From the NCBI RefSeq assembly GCF_016918505.1, contig NZ_JAFFPZ010000012.1, positions 50,835 to 114,834 on the forward strand: a DNA stretch of 64,000 nucleotides. The letters run 5' to 3'. Position 1 is the stretch's first letter, and the number at the start of each line of letters is the position of its first letter. A program made the translations under genes and the position numbers. Source of the stretch: Desulforhopalus vacuolatus. Lineage in GTDB: Bacteria > Desulfobacterota > Desulfobulbia > Desulfobulbales > Desulfocapsaceae. Shown here piece after piece: positions 9,901-17,588 of the stretch. The notes under the pieces are model-generated. The model worked only from the letters and a program-made list of their open reading frames with translations, was not told the DNA's origin and made no database searches.

Positions 9901-10192
9901 AGTAGATATATTCCACGCCCGGCAGCTCGTAGAGCAGTTTCTCCATGGGGATGGTGAGACGCTGTTCCACTTCTTTTGGAGATGCGCCGGGCTGGCTGAC
10001 CATCACGTCGATCATCGGCACCTTGATCTGCGGTTCCTCTTCCCTTGGCAGCAGGACAATGGCGAAGATGCCAAGGAGCAGCGAGGCGATTATGGCCAGC
10101 GGGGTGATTTTGCTGGTGATGGCGGCGGCCGCAAGGGAACCGGCAAAACCTTTACTGTGGTACGGTTTCTTCACAGGATTTTCACTGTCCAT
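6956..10192 (-). CDS. RND-family efflux pump, inner-membrane AcrB-like transporter
   Basis: A 1078-residue proton-driven RND transporter of the AcrB/MdtB superfamily. It has the usual two-fold plan: TM1 at ~27-47, a large periplasmic loop, TM2-TM6 at ~355-500, then a second half with TM7 near 555. TM4 contains the paired aspartates of proton relay (GILVDDAIVVVENI, D421/D422). The partner position in the second half reads GIVVRNSIILVDF. Conserved features GDRRQL and ITLSIAKRPGANAV are present. It should export drugs or metals through the adaptor and TolC-like channel encoded upstream. Its start overlaps the adaptor stop by 11 bp, suggesting translational coupling. The substrate cannot be inferred. 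A CusA-like heavy-metal function is not specifically supported. Confidence 0.95.
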   Translation of the reverse strand: MDSENPVKKPYHSKGFAGSLAAAAITSKITPLAIIASLLLGIFAIVLLPREEEPQIKVPMIDVMVSQPGASPKEVEQRLTIPMEKLLYELPGVEYIYSTSSEEQSLLVVRFYVGEKMEDAIVHLQEKLTSNFDRIPPGVSRPLVKPHSIDDVPVLALTLHSSHSDPYTLRRIAAQLDDEIKNITNVAETKIIGGDRRQLTIHFDPLRLAARRIDATQLIPVIQAANRQSLTGELKSLNKEVQLQTGTFLQSVADVQAIVVGVDKGRPVYLGDVAKVIDGPAAPRNYVLHLDKDGSGPQAAITLSIAKRPGANAVSVTREILARVDALRSLLLPDDVQIEVTRDYGETAAEKSNELLLHMGIAVFGVAILILIFLGWRESLVILLAVPTTLALTLLIFYLYGYTLNRITLFALIFSIGILVDDAIVVVENIVRHYRLPGSETRTTTELVVEAVAEVGNPTILATWAVIAAILPMAFVGGLMGPYMRPIPIGSSAAMLFSLIIAFTITPWAAIRLIKRHSGKPGNGSTDHDAVPTDWFTRFYHWLMEPLLAHVRWQIAFFVIIIALLLGACAMVLTGTVKVKMLPFDNKSEFQVVIDMPEGSTLEQTARATMEMAEEVRRDPVVTSCQLYIGTAAPYNFNGLVRHYFMRQGPTMADIEVHLPPKGERSLQSHDIARRVRPNLTEIARKYGATIAVAEVPPGPPVMQTLVAEIYGPDAAERRKLAAKVKDIFQNTEGVVDVDWIQQNPRLREVLTIDAEKAARSGISEEQIVQTLALSVQGISFDLFHLPGEKEDVNMVLELPDALRARVDSLLNISLRPQNDPAAALVSLRELVKVTSVPVAQPLYRKNLKPLIYVTGDVAGSVESPVYAIFAMNQELQKLQRKDFGGSGESGIRLWNLHQPETQIQPAIKWDGEWHITLEVFRDLGIAFAVVMLLIYALMAGWFKSYITPLVVMAAIPFSLIGILPAHWALGAFFTATSMIGFMAGAGIVVRNSIILVDFIELRVAEGYPLAQAVVDAGAIRFRPMLLTALAVVVGASVILADPIFQGLAISLMFGEIASLLISRMAVPVLYFMVNEKR

Positions 10193-11297
10193 CGCGCACT
10201 CCCTGAGCTTGAGAAGAAACTTCAGCCTGTGTGGCTGTCATCAGTTCGATTGGCTGACCGTTGTGCAGGCGGATGGGGCTCAGCAGGACCTTTTCTCCGG
10301 CGTCCAGCCCGCTGAGAATTTCCAGCAGCATCTCGCCGTTACGGTTAATGGTGGTGCCAATCCGCACAATGCGCATCACCGCGTGCCCGCCGGTCAACAC
10401 AAAAACCCGCTCAAGCTGTCCATACCGCTGCAGAGCGGCTTCCGGAACGAAGATACTCTGCAGGTTTTCCCCTCGATCGGCAAGGGTCGTCAGCGGCAGC
10501 CGGATGCGGGCAAACATGCCGCTGGAGAGGCGGATATGGGCGGTGTCCTGTGGATCAAGGCTGAGTGTGGCGGGAGCGGTGCGGGAAGCGGGATTCACGG
10601 CAGGGGAGATTTCACTGACGGTGCCTTTCAGGGTGATGTCGGCGGAGGGAATCTCCACCGGCAGGACCTCACCGACGTGAATACCGTCGAGCAGGGTCTC
10701 CGGGATGTCGGCCACGACTTCCAGTCGGGTGAGATCTTCCAGGCGGACAAGGGACTGACCGGGAGTGGCGAGATCACCGGTATTGGCCGGCTTTGCACTG
10801 ATGATACCACTGAAGGGGGCACGGATACGGGTAAAGCTCAGGCTGGTGTTCGCCTGGTTCACTCTGGCTCTGGCAATGGCAACCGTATCTTTGAGATTTT
10901 TCACGTTCTCTGGAGTGGCGGCGTTTCTGGAGAGCAGCCGGGATTCACGGGAGAGGTTCCGCTGAGCCTGGGCGAGGGAGACCTCGGCTTCACGCAGGCG
11001 CGCTTTCGGACTGCTCTGATCCAGTTCCACGAGGATTTCCCCTTTTTCAACTCTCTGTCCAAGTTTTACGGGGATGGCGAGAATATTCCCTGAAGTCTGC
11101 GCAGAGATGTCGGCGCGGGTGACCGCTTCCACGGTGCCGGAGACCTCAAGACTGTGAGGAGCGGGAGCCTTGACAGCAGCCACTGCAATCGCCTGCACGA
11201 GGGGCAGCTGCTCGCGGGGTTGCGTCTCTTCCGCGTTGTGGGAGCAGGCCGTAAGGAAAAGAAAAAGTATGGAGACGGAGAGAAAATATTTTTTCAT
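10182..11297 (-). CDS. RND efflux periplasmic adaptor (membrane-fusion protein), lipoprotein
   Basis: A 371-residue HlyD/AcrA-type adaptor. From ATG 11297 the N-terminus MKKYFLSVSILFLFLTACSH is a lipoprotein signal with an LTAC lipobox. A longer upstream frame exists but would run back into tolC and bury the signal. The order is barrel-sandwich strand (VSGTVEAVTRADISAQTSG), coiled-coil hairpin (EAEVSLAQAQRNLSRE), second lipoyl half (IRAPFSGIISAKPANTGD), then beta-barrel and membrane-proximal domains. It should link the RND pump to the outer-membrane channel. It lies 13 bp after the tolC-like stop and overlaps the pump gene, so the three form one operon. Confidence 0.93.
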   Translation of the reverse strand: MKKYFLSVSILFLFLTACSHNAEETQPREQLPLVQAIAVAAVKAPAPHSLEVSGTVEAVTRADISAQTSGNILAIPVKLGQRVEKGEILVELDQSSPKARLREAEVSLAQAQRNLSRESRLLSRNAATPENVKNLKDTVAIARARVNQANTSLSFTRIRAPFSGIISAKPANTGDLATPGQSLVRLEDLTRLEVVADIPETLLDGIHVGEVLPVEIPSADITLKGTVSEISPAVNPASRTAPATLSLDPQDTAHIRLSSGMFARIRLPLTTLADRGENLQSIFVPEAALQRYGQLERVFVLTGGHAVMRIVRIGTTINRNGEMLLEILSGLDAGEKVLLSPIRLHNGQPIELMTATQAEVSSQAQGVRDGQ

Positions 11298-11310
11298 GGT
11301 TTTAGAGGGG

Positions 11311-12672
11311 TTAATTTTCAGCTTTCGGGGCTTCGGATGTGTCAAACTGGCCATATCCGGCGGCGCGGCGCAGGTTGGCCAGCGCGACAATCTTTTCGGC
11401 ATTGGCGGTGAGCCGACGGGCGCGGGCCTCAGAGAGGTACATTTCATAGTCAATGAGATCGGAGGCAAGAACTGTTCCCTCCTTAAACTGAATGCGGCTC
11501 AAACGGGCGGCTTCTGCCGCAGCCTCTTCAGCTTTTTGTGTTACAGAAAGGCGTCTGACCGCTTTGTCAAGATTGAGGCGTGCCCGTTCCAGTTCAAGAT
11601 TGAGATTCAGCACCAGTCTCTTTTTCCGGGCGGTTATTTCACGCACTTTCGACTGTGCGGCGGCTATGGCGGCATTGGTGCTGTAGCCGTCGAAGAGGGC
11701 GTAGTTCATCTTTACCCCGGCAGTCCATGAATCCCCGTTGCCGTCGAGTTCCGGGCCATATTGCACTTCATAGTTTCCGAAGGCGTCCACCGTTGGTTTT
11801 TTGCCCCCGGCAGCGACATCGAGTTGCGCACGGGCCTGTTCCTCCTGCGCCTCAATCTGGCGGTAGAGCTGCCGACGGGTGATGTCGAGGGTTGGCGGCG
11901 GCTGCAGTCCTTCGACACTTTCCCTGAGGCTTATCTTCTGGTTGGAGAGACCAAGCAGGGTGAGGAAACGCTGGCGGGCGAGGGCGAGGGTGTTCTCTGC
12001 AGCGATCAGGCTGGCCCCGGCCTGCGCCTCTTCGGCCTGAAGGGCAAGCAGCTCGCGCTTGAGCAGGTCGCCGGAGGCCCAGCGTTCCTGTGCCACCTGG
12101 CGGGAGGAGGCAATGGCCTGCTGTGCGTCGTATCGAACCTGCAGCATCTGTTGCGCTTCGAGGATTGCCTCGTAGCCCTTTACCACCTCAAAAGCGAGAA
12201 GCTGATGTACCTCAACACGGTTGGCCCTCGCCATGGAGACCCCTGCCCCGGCGGCACGGTTGCTGGCGGTATCGCGGCCGCCGTTATAGATGCGGTACTG
12301 CGTCTGCGCGGTAAGGCTGAGGGCATCAGTGCGGCCGGGATCGTTGAAATCAATGGAGTTGTCGAAGGCCCCCTGATTGAGGATATTGCCGAAGGAGTAC
12401 ATCGCGTTGCTGGTCATGGAGTACTCGCTGCTGAGACTGACCAGCGGGTAGTCGGCTGCGGCAGCCATTTTCGCCATGGCCTCGGCGGCGGCTGTCTGCT
12501 GCAGAGCAATCTCTGTCTCCGGGCTGTTGCCAAGGGCAAAGTTGACGGCTTCCTCCGCGCTCCAGTGTGCGGGAATTATTTGCTGTGGAAGTTGCGAGTC
12601 GGTGGTCGCTGCGGCTTGTGTGAAAAATGCCAGGCTCAGCAGCAGGGCAGGGGGCAGGAGCTTTTTTTTCAT
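11311..12672 (-). CDS. TolC-family outer-membrane efflux channel
   Basis: A ~453-residue outer-membrane factor with a signal peptide (MKKKLLPPALLLSLAFFTQA, cleavage near AAATTDS) and the two repeated OEP helical-hairpin halves. Alanine- and glutamine-rich coiled-coil segments appear (e.g. LRESVEGLQPPPTLDITRRQ, KVREITARKKRL). GGAG lies five bases before the second of two adjacent ATG codons, so 12672 is preferred over 12675. It is the first gene of the tolC / adaptor / RND operon and should form the trimeric outer-membrane duct of the pump. Confidence 0.93.
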   Translation of the reverse strand: MKKKLLPPALLLSLAFFTQAAATTDSQLPQQIIPAHWSAEEAVNFALGNSPETEIALQQTAAAEAMAKMAAAADYPLVSLSSEYSMTSNAMYSFGNILNQGAFDNSIDFNDPGRTDALSLTAQTQYRIYNGGRDTASNRAAGAGVSMARANRVEVHQLLAFEVVKGYEAILEAQQMLQVRYDAQQAIASSRQVAQERWASGDLLKRELLALQAEEAQAGASLIAAENTLALARQRFLTLLGLSNQKISLRESVEGLQPPPTLDITRRQLYRQIEAQEEQARAQLDVAAGGKKPTVDAFGNYEVQYGPELDGNGDSWTAGVKMNYALFDGYSTNAAIAAAQSKVREITARKKRLVLNLNLELERARLNLDKAVRRLSVTQKAEEAAAEAARLSRIQFKEGTVLASDLIDYEMYLSEARARRLTANAEKIVALANLRRAAGYGQFDTSEAPKAEN

Positions 12673-12792
12673 CATATCTCCAGAAAGTGCTGATATTTAA
12701 TTAAACTGTTAAATACACTCTTTCGTATGGCTTGTTTTCTATTATGTCAAGAAGTGATGAAAAAGTCGCGATAATTCGAGGAGGGGAGAAGG

Positions 12793-14046
12793 TTACGGCT
12801 GGGTGGCGGCATTCTCTGCAAGACGGCGATGGAGCAGCAGTCCGCTGGCTGCGGAAAGGCAGGTGAGGACGATGCCTGCGCAGATGAGGGCCGTGGCAAG
12901 GGAAAAATGGCCGGAAAGGGCACCGATGGCGGGACCGAGGATGGAAAATCCTACTCGGATGATAAGACTGCGGATGGAAAAGATGGTGGCGCGGATGTCG
13001 GAGCTGCAGAACTGGTTGGTGACATTTTTCAGTACCGGAGTGGCATACCCGCGCAGGGCGTAGAAGACAAAGAGAAGGCAGATGGCCGGTATCACCGGCA
13101 GCAGGCCGAGACCGATATAGCTGCAGGGGATGGCGATGGCGATGAGGGCGAGGGCCAGTTTGGGATGAAGAAGACGGTCGATGGCCGGTGTCCAAGCGGA
13201 AACGAGGGCGAGGAGAAGATTGAGGCCGACCCACAAAGAGGTGACTATTGTCGCGCCGTACCCCTGTTTGACAAAATAAATCTGCGCTGTCCATGCCATG
13301 CACAGGGTGCAGATGCCGGTGATTGAGGATTGCAGGATGGCTGCGGCAAGGGGCTTGTTGATGATCAGAGCGTGGCGGCAGACGGCGAGCAGGTGGACGG
13401 GGCCAGGGTGGCGCTGCACCTTCTCCACCGGTGGTTCAATGAGCAGCAGACTGGCCGGAATGGCGATGGCGGCAATAAGCGTCTGGGCCACATAGACTGA
13501 ACGGTAGCCGAGGGCGGCGGCAAGAAGGCCGCCGAGGATGGCAGCGGCTGTCTCGGCAAAGTTGCCGGAGGCGCTGATTCGTCCCTCAAAACGCAGGTAT
13601 TCTTCACGTCGGTTCGCGGCGTCAAGGGTGTCAAAGAGCAGGGCCGTGTCCGAACCGGAAATGAAACTGCCGCCAAGGCCGAGAATCAGTTCGGCAGCGG
13701 CGAAACCGGCGAAGGAGCTGGAGACGCTGTAGACGATAAAACCGAGAGTACCGAGGATTGATCCGAGGATGAGACTCTTGCGCCGTCCGATGATATCAGC
13801 TGTGTACCCGGAGGGAATTTCAAGGAAAGCGACGCTGAGGGAATAGATGGCCTGCAGCAGGTAGATCGACTCGGCATCAAGCCCGTTTTCGTTGTAGAAA
13901 AGAGCGACCACCGGCATGATCAGCATCAGCCATTTACTCAGCTTGAGAACGTACAGGGCGTAGATATTGCGCCGCCAGGGAAAGGGCGCAGTACAGACCG
14001 GATCCGCCTCAGGCGAAACCGGTCTGCGGGTGGGTGTGTCAGGCAA
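12793..14046 (-). CDS. Major facilitator superfamily transporter
   Basis: A ~12-TM MFS permease. The motif-A-like loop between TM2 and TM3 is visible (SGYTADIIGRRKSLILG). TM segments follow throughout (e.g. LIMPVVALFY, AAILGGLLAAALGY, LVSAWTPAIDRLL). The start is uncertain. An ATG at 14124 would overlap glyA by 86 bp, whereas a TTG at 14046 overlaps the glyA stop by 8 bp and follows a GAAGAG sequence, so it is preferred. Either way the first ~25 residues precede TM1. It lies directly downstream of glyA and probably depends on glyA transcription. The substrate is unknown. Confidence 0.85.
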   Translation of the reverse strand: MPDTPTRRPVSPEADPVCTAPFPWRRNIYALYVLKLSKWLMLIMPVVALFYNENGLDAESIYLLQAIYSLSVAFLEIPSGYTADIIGRRKSLILGSILGTLGFIVYSVSSSFAGFAAAELILGLGGSFISGSDTALLFDTLDAANRREEYLRFEGRISASGNFAETAAAILGGLLAAALGYRSVYVAQTLIAAIAIPASLLLIEPPVEKVQRHPGPVHLLAVCRHALIINKPLAAAILQSSITGICTLCMAWTAQIYFVKQGYGATIVTSLWVGLNLLLALVSAWTPAIDRLLHPKLALALIAIAIPCSYIGLGLLPVIPAICLLFVFYALRGYATPVLKNVTNQFCSSDIRATIFSIRSLIIRVGFSILGPAIGALSGHFSLATALICAGIVLTCLSAASGLLLHRRLAENAATQP

Positions 14047-15286
14047 GCTCTTCAAGACCAGGTGCAGGGAACCTTTTGCACAAAGCGTCAACAGTTGCCA
14101 GGGAAGCATTGCGCACCGCTTCATCTTCGGGTGCGGTGATCACTGCATTTATCAGCTCGGCTATCACTTTCATCTCCTGTTCTTTCATGCCACGGGAGGT
14201 GACTGCGGGTGTGCCAAGACGGATTCCACCTGGATCCATGGGCTTGCGGGTATCAAAAGGAACGGCGTTGGCGTTGAGGACGATGCCCGCTGCATCAAGT
14301 GCCTTTGCAGCGGCTTTGCCACCGGTGTTTTTACTTGCGAGATCGATAAGCATCAGGTGGTTTTCGGTACCGCCGGTAACCAGCTGGAACCCCCGTTTGC
14401 TGAGTTCTTCTCCAAGGACCTTTGCGTTTGCGACAATCTGACGGCCATAGGCCTTAAACTCGTCACTGGCGGCTTCTTTGAGGGCGACGGCAATAGCGGC
14501 GGTGGTGTTGTCATGCGGGCCGCCCTGAAGACCGGGGAAAACGGCCTTGTCGATCGCTTTGGCATATTTTTCTTTACAGAGAATCATTGCTCCACGGGGG
14601 CCGCGCAGGCTTTTGTGGGTGGTGGTGGTGACAACATCGGCATAGGGAACCGGGCTGGGATGAACTCCCGCAGCGACGAGACCTGCAAAGTGGGCCATAT
14701 CCACCCAGAGGAGAGCACCCGCTTCATCGGCAATCTCACGGAATTTTGCAAAATCCATAATCCGCGGGTAGGCGGAGTGACCGGCGATGATGATCTTCGG
14801 TTTTACCTCAAGAGCAATTTTGCGGATGGTATCGTAATTGAGGATGTCGGTCCCTTCCTCAAGGGAGTAGGCGTGGGCATCAAAGAACTTGCCGGTGATG
14901 CTCACTTTTGCCCCGTGGGTGAGGTGGCCGCCGTGGGGCAGGGCCATGCCGAGGAAGGAGTCACCCGGTTTCATGAAGGCAAGATAGACGGCAAGGTTTG
15001 CCGGTGAACCGGAGTAGGGCTGAACGTTGACGTGTTCCGCTCCAAAAAGGGTTTTGGCCCGATTCACGGCAAGAGTCTCTATCTGGTCAATGACCTGCTG
15101 TCCTTCGTAGTAACGGTGTCCAGCGTAGCCTTCAGAATATTTATTGGTGAGTACGGAACCAGTAGCCTGCAGTACGGCCCTCGAAACGTAATTCTCAGAG
15201 GCAATCAGGCGAATTTTTCCGGCCTGACGTTTCTCTTCATCATGAATGAGGGCGGCAATTTCAGGGTCAACAGTGTTTATATCCAT
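14039..15286 (-). CDS. glyA: Serine hydroxymethyltransferase
   Basis: A 415-residue PLP enzyme interconverting serine + THF and glycine + 5,10-methylene-THF, the main one-carbon source. Family signatures are RLIASENYVSRAVLQATGS at the N-terminus, YSGSPANLAVY, GHSAYPR, and the PLP lysine in TTTTHKSLRGPRGA. The start was set at ATG 15286 with AGGA eight bases upstream; an upstream in-frame extension of 20 codons has no support. It overlaps the likely start of the downstream MFS gene. Confidence 0.97.
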   Translation of the reverse strand: MDINTVDPEIAALIHDEEKRQAGKIRLIASENYVSRAVLQATGSVLTNKYSEGYAGHRYYEGQQVIDQIETLAVNRAKTLFGAEHVNVQPYSGSPANLAVYLAFMKPGDSFLGMALPHGGHLTHGAKVSITGKFFDAHAYSLEEGTDILNYDTIRKIALEVKPKIIIAGHSAYPRIMDFAKFREIADEAGALLWVDMAHFAGLVAAGVHPSPVPYADVVTTTTHKSLRGPRGAMILCKEKYAKAIDKAVFPGLQGGPHDNTTAAIAVALKEAASDEFKAYGRQIVANAKVLGEELSKRGFQLVTGGTENHLMLIDLASKNTGGKAAAKALDAAGIVLNANAVPFDTRKPMDPGGIRLGTPAVTSRGMKEQEMKVIAELINAVITAPEDEAVRNASLATVDALCKRFPAPGLEELA

Positions 15287-15753
15287 GGGTGTATCCTGTG
15301 GTAAAAGTTTGCATGCAATAGTTGGAAAAATAATCGAATCCGGCAATATAGCGCAGTCTGCTCTCTCTATAAAGTACTGAAATCTTCAGTTATGGTTATC
15401 TGTCTCGTAACATATTGAAAATATTCAATAAATTTTGTTTCCCAGCTCTTTTTTTACAAAATACGCGAAGAAAGGAGAAAGTATTGCGGCAGATGCTTTT
15501 CTGTTTTTTTAGAGAAAATCAGAAATCTGATGAGAAACGATGGTGCAAAGAAGATTTCTCTGGTCATAAAATCATGTAACTTGTTTTTTTTGCGGTGAAA
15601 ATTAAGGATTGAACAAGAAAAAGAATTCCTGCATGGCAGCGCTTCCGGGCTTGCGGTTTTTCGCGGTATAAGGTAAAAAAAAGAGTCGTAATATCAGTTT
15701 CTGCGGATCTGCGCAGAGAAAACTAATTGACATCCTGCCTTTCAACAGCTCCT
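15287..15753. promoter_or_regulatory. Divergent intergenic region glyA / beta-lactamase-like gene
   Basis: 467 bp with no gene and none of the repeat modules. It must hold the divergent promoters. One clear inverted repeat, TATTGAA-AATA-TTCAATA (15414-15431), has perfect 7-bp arms and could be an operator; it is not assigned to any regulator. I see no recognisable riboswitch. Confidence 0.45.
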
Positions 15754-17508
15754 ATGAAGCCACTATTTTCTCTTCTCGGAAGAACAGCTTTTTCAGTCCT
15801 GGTGATCGCTGTTTTTGCCGTGCCGGTCCTTTCCCTGGCTGCTCAACCGCAGGTGAAGTATGACCTCGTTTACCTCAATTCACGCGAGCTTGACCGGATC
15901 CTCGACTATAAACAGGAACTGGAAAGTATCTTCGATAATACCATCAGCGATAAGATAAAGGTGATGGGGAAAGGTTCCGAATATGCTCTCATTTATGACT
16001 GTAATTCCTCTCGGAAAAATGTATATAAAACTCTTAAAAAGCACAGTAAAACACTGCATGCCGCCGGTTTCGATGAGCCCTATGCCCTGCGTGACAATTT
16101 CTTCCATCCCCTTTATAATATTAGTTATCGTACAGGCAGAAACCTCGATGAGTTAAAAAATCTTTACTCGACAGTGTCTAATACGATTGGTTCGCAGCTT
16201 CACGATGAATTATATATTGAACAGAACGACAGTGGCAGTTACACCCTTGTTTATCACTATTGCGGAGAGCGGAAGCTGGCTCAAAGAACAGCCGATGAAC
16301 AGTCCCTGGCGCTTGGGCAGACAGGTATTAAGCCGAAGATTGTCCCGGAAGATGGCAAAAATGTTGTTTACGGCGAGTCGAGCCGTATCAACGATGACCC
16401 TGTTGAACAGAAGATTGTCGATGATATCAATCGGGACCGTCGCGGCCGCCTGGTCATTAAGGCATTAAAGATCGTCAAATATCATCTGAAGGTGAAAGAA
16501 GGCGCTGTCGCTGCTCTTCTTGCCGATAAACACAAAGTGAAATATTCCCGTGGCCATCAGCCGGTGGTTGCAGGCACTTCCCTTGAAGTCGAGGGGGGTG
16601 GAAAAGCTGATACTTCTGTAAAAATTGCCACAGTCAGGCCTCCTCCACCTGCCCCGGGATATCGGAGAGCGGGCGGCCCTCCTCCACCGCCGCCGCGCCA
16701 CCTTGCGTCCTATAACATGGGGCGAACGAATACGGCTTTGGAAAAGTCAATAGAGCATCATATTGACACCCTGCGCAGCACAGGACAGATTCGTGGCGAT
16801 GAAGCAACCGGCTGGATGGTGTATGACCTGCAACAGAATGAAAGCGTGGTTGATATTAACGCCGAGAAACAGTTTCAGGCGGCGAGCATGATCAAGCCCT
16901 TTGTCGCGCTGGCCTTTTTTCACCAGGTAAAAGAAGGAAAATTGAAATATGGTGCGAAGGCACGGCGCAAGCTGAGCCTGATGATTCAGCACAGTAACAA
17001 CGCAGCCACCAACTGGGTAATGAAACAAGTTGGCGGGCCCCTTGCCTGTGACAGGCTGTTGCGCAAATATTATCACAAAACACTGCGCAATATTCATATC
17101 CGCGAATATATTCCGGCGGGAGGACGTACGTACCGTAACACGGCAGCTCCTGCGGATTATGTGCGTTTTCTTCGTGCGCTGTGGGATGACAACCTCCCGA
17201 ACAGTCGGGAGATTCGACGCCTGATGGCGCTGCCGGGACGCGATCGTATCTACAACGGGACGCCGATTCCCAAAGGGACTCTGGTTTATAACAAGACGGG
17301 TTCCACCGCTCACCTGATCGGTGATATGGGAATTCTGGTGCCGAAGACACAAAGCGGTCGACGTTATCCATACATCGTAGTTGGGCTGATTGAGCGAAGT
17401 TCCCGGGCCTCAAACTACTCTGGATGGATGAACTCCAGAGGGAACATCATTCGCGAGGTTTCCACGCTGGTGTATAAAGATCTGAAGCGGGATCACCATC
17501 TGCGCTGA
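15754..17508 (+). CDS. Exported class A beta-lactamase-fold serine hydrolase with a duplicated N-terminal region
   Basis: A 584-residue protein from ATG 15754; a TTG start nine codons earlier is possible. The signal peptide is MKPLFSLLGRTAFSVLVIAV...LSLAAQ. The C-terminal ~250 residues carry the penicillin-recognising triad: SMIK (S378-x-x-K381), SNN (414-416) and KTG (514-516, NKTGSTAHLIGD). Residues ~35-210 hold two similar ~75-residue units (LVYLNSRELDRILDYK and ISYRTGRNLDELKN, each followed by a Y-x-L-x-Y-x-C segment). A proline-rich linker (PPPPAPGYRRAGGPPPPPP, ~300-320) precedes the catalytic domain. It may be a beta-lactamase or a peptidoglycan-related hydrolase; the large extra N-terminus argues against an ordinary beta-lactamase. 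Confidence 0.85.
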   Translation: MKPLFSLLGRTAFSVLVIAVFAVPVLSLAAQPQVKYDLVYLNSRELDRILDYKQELESIFDNTISDKIKVMGKGSEYALIYDCNSSRKNVYKTLKKHSKTLHAAGFDEPYALRDNFFHPLYNISYRTGRNLDELKNLYSTVSNTIGSQLHDELYIEQNDSGSYTLVYHYCGERKLAQRTADEQSLALGQTGIKPKIVPEDGKNVVYGESSRINDDPVEQKIVDDINRDRRGRLVIKALKIVKYHLKVKEGAVAALLADKHKVKYSRGHQPVVAGTSLEVEGGGKADTSVKIATVRPPPPAPGYRRAGGPPPPPPRHLASYNMGRTNTALEKSIEHHIDTLRSTGQIRGDEATGWMVYDLQQNESVVDINAEKQFQAASMIKPFVALAFFHQVKEGKLKYGAKARRKLSLMIQHSNNAATNWVMKQVGGPLACDRLLRKYYHKTLRNIHIREYIPAGGRTYRNTAAPADYVRFLRALWDDNLPNSREIRRLMALPGRDRIYNGTPIPKGTLVYNKTGSTAHLIGDMGILVPKTQSGRRYPYIVVGLIERSSRASNYSGWMNSRGNIIREVSTLVYKDLKRDHHLR

Positions 17509-17527
17509 CGGAGAGGTCCGAGGGAAT

Positions 17528-17568
17528 AAAAAAGGGTGCATGGCTTCGCGAAGCCATGCACCCTTTTT
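17528..17568. terminator. Bidirectional rho-independent terminator
   Basis: A near-perfect palindrome: AAAAAGGGTGCATGGCTTCG followed by its complement CGAAGCCATGCACCCTTTTT. It has a 5'-A and a 3'-T tract, so it can terminate both the hydrolase gene (+) and glnS (-), which converge here. Confidence 0.93.
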
Positions 17569-17588
17569 GTTTGTTACAGCAGGGGGAT

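Noticed and set aside
7739..10315. 858-codon open frame antisense to the RND transporter
   Set aside because: A shadow of a GC-rich coding gene; His/Gln/Gly-rich with no domain, while the opposite strand is an unmistakable RND pump.
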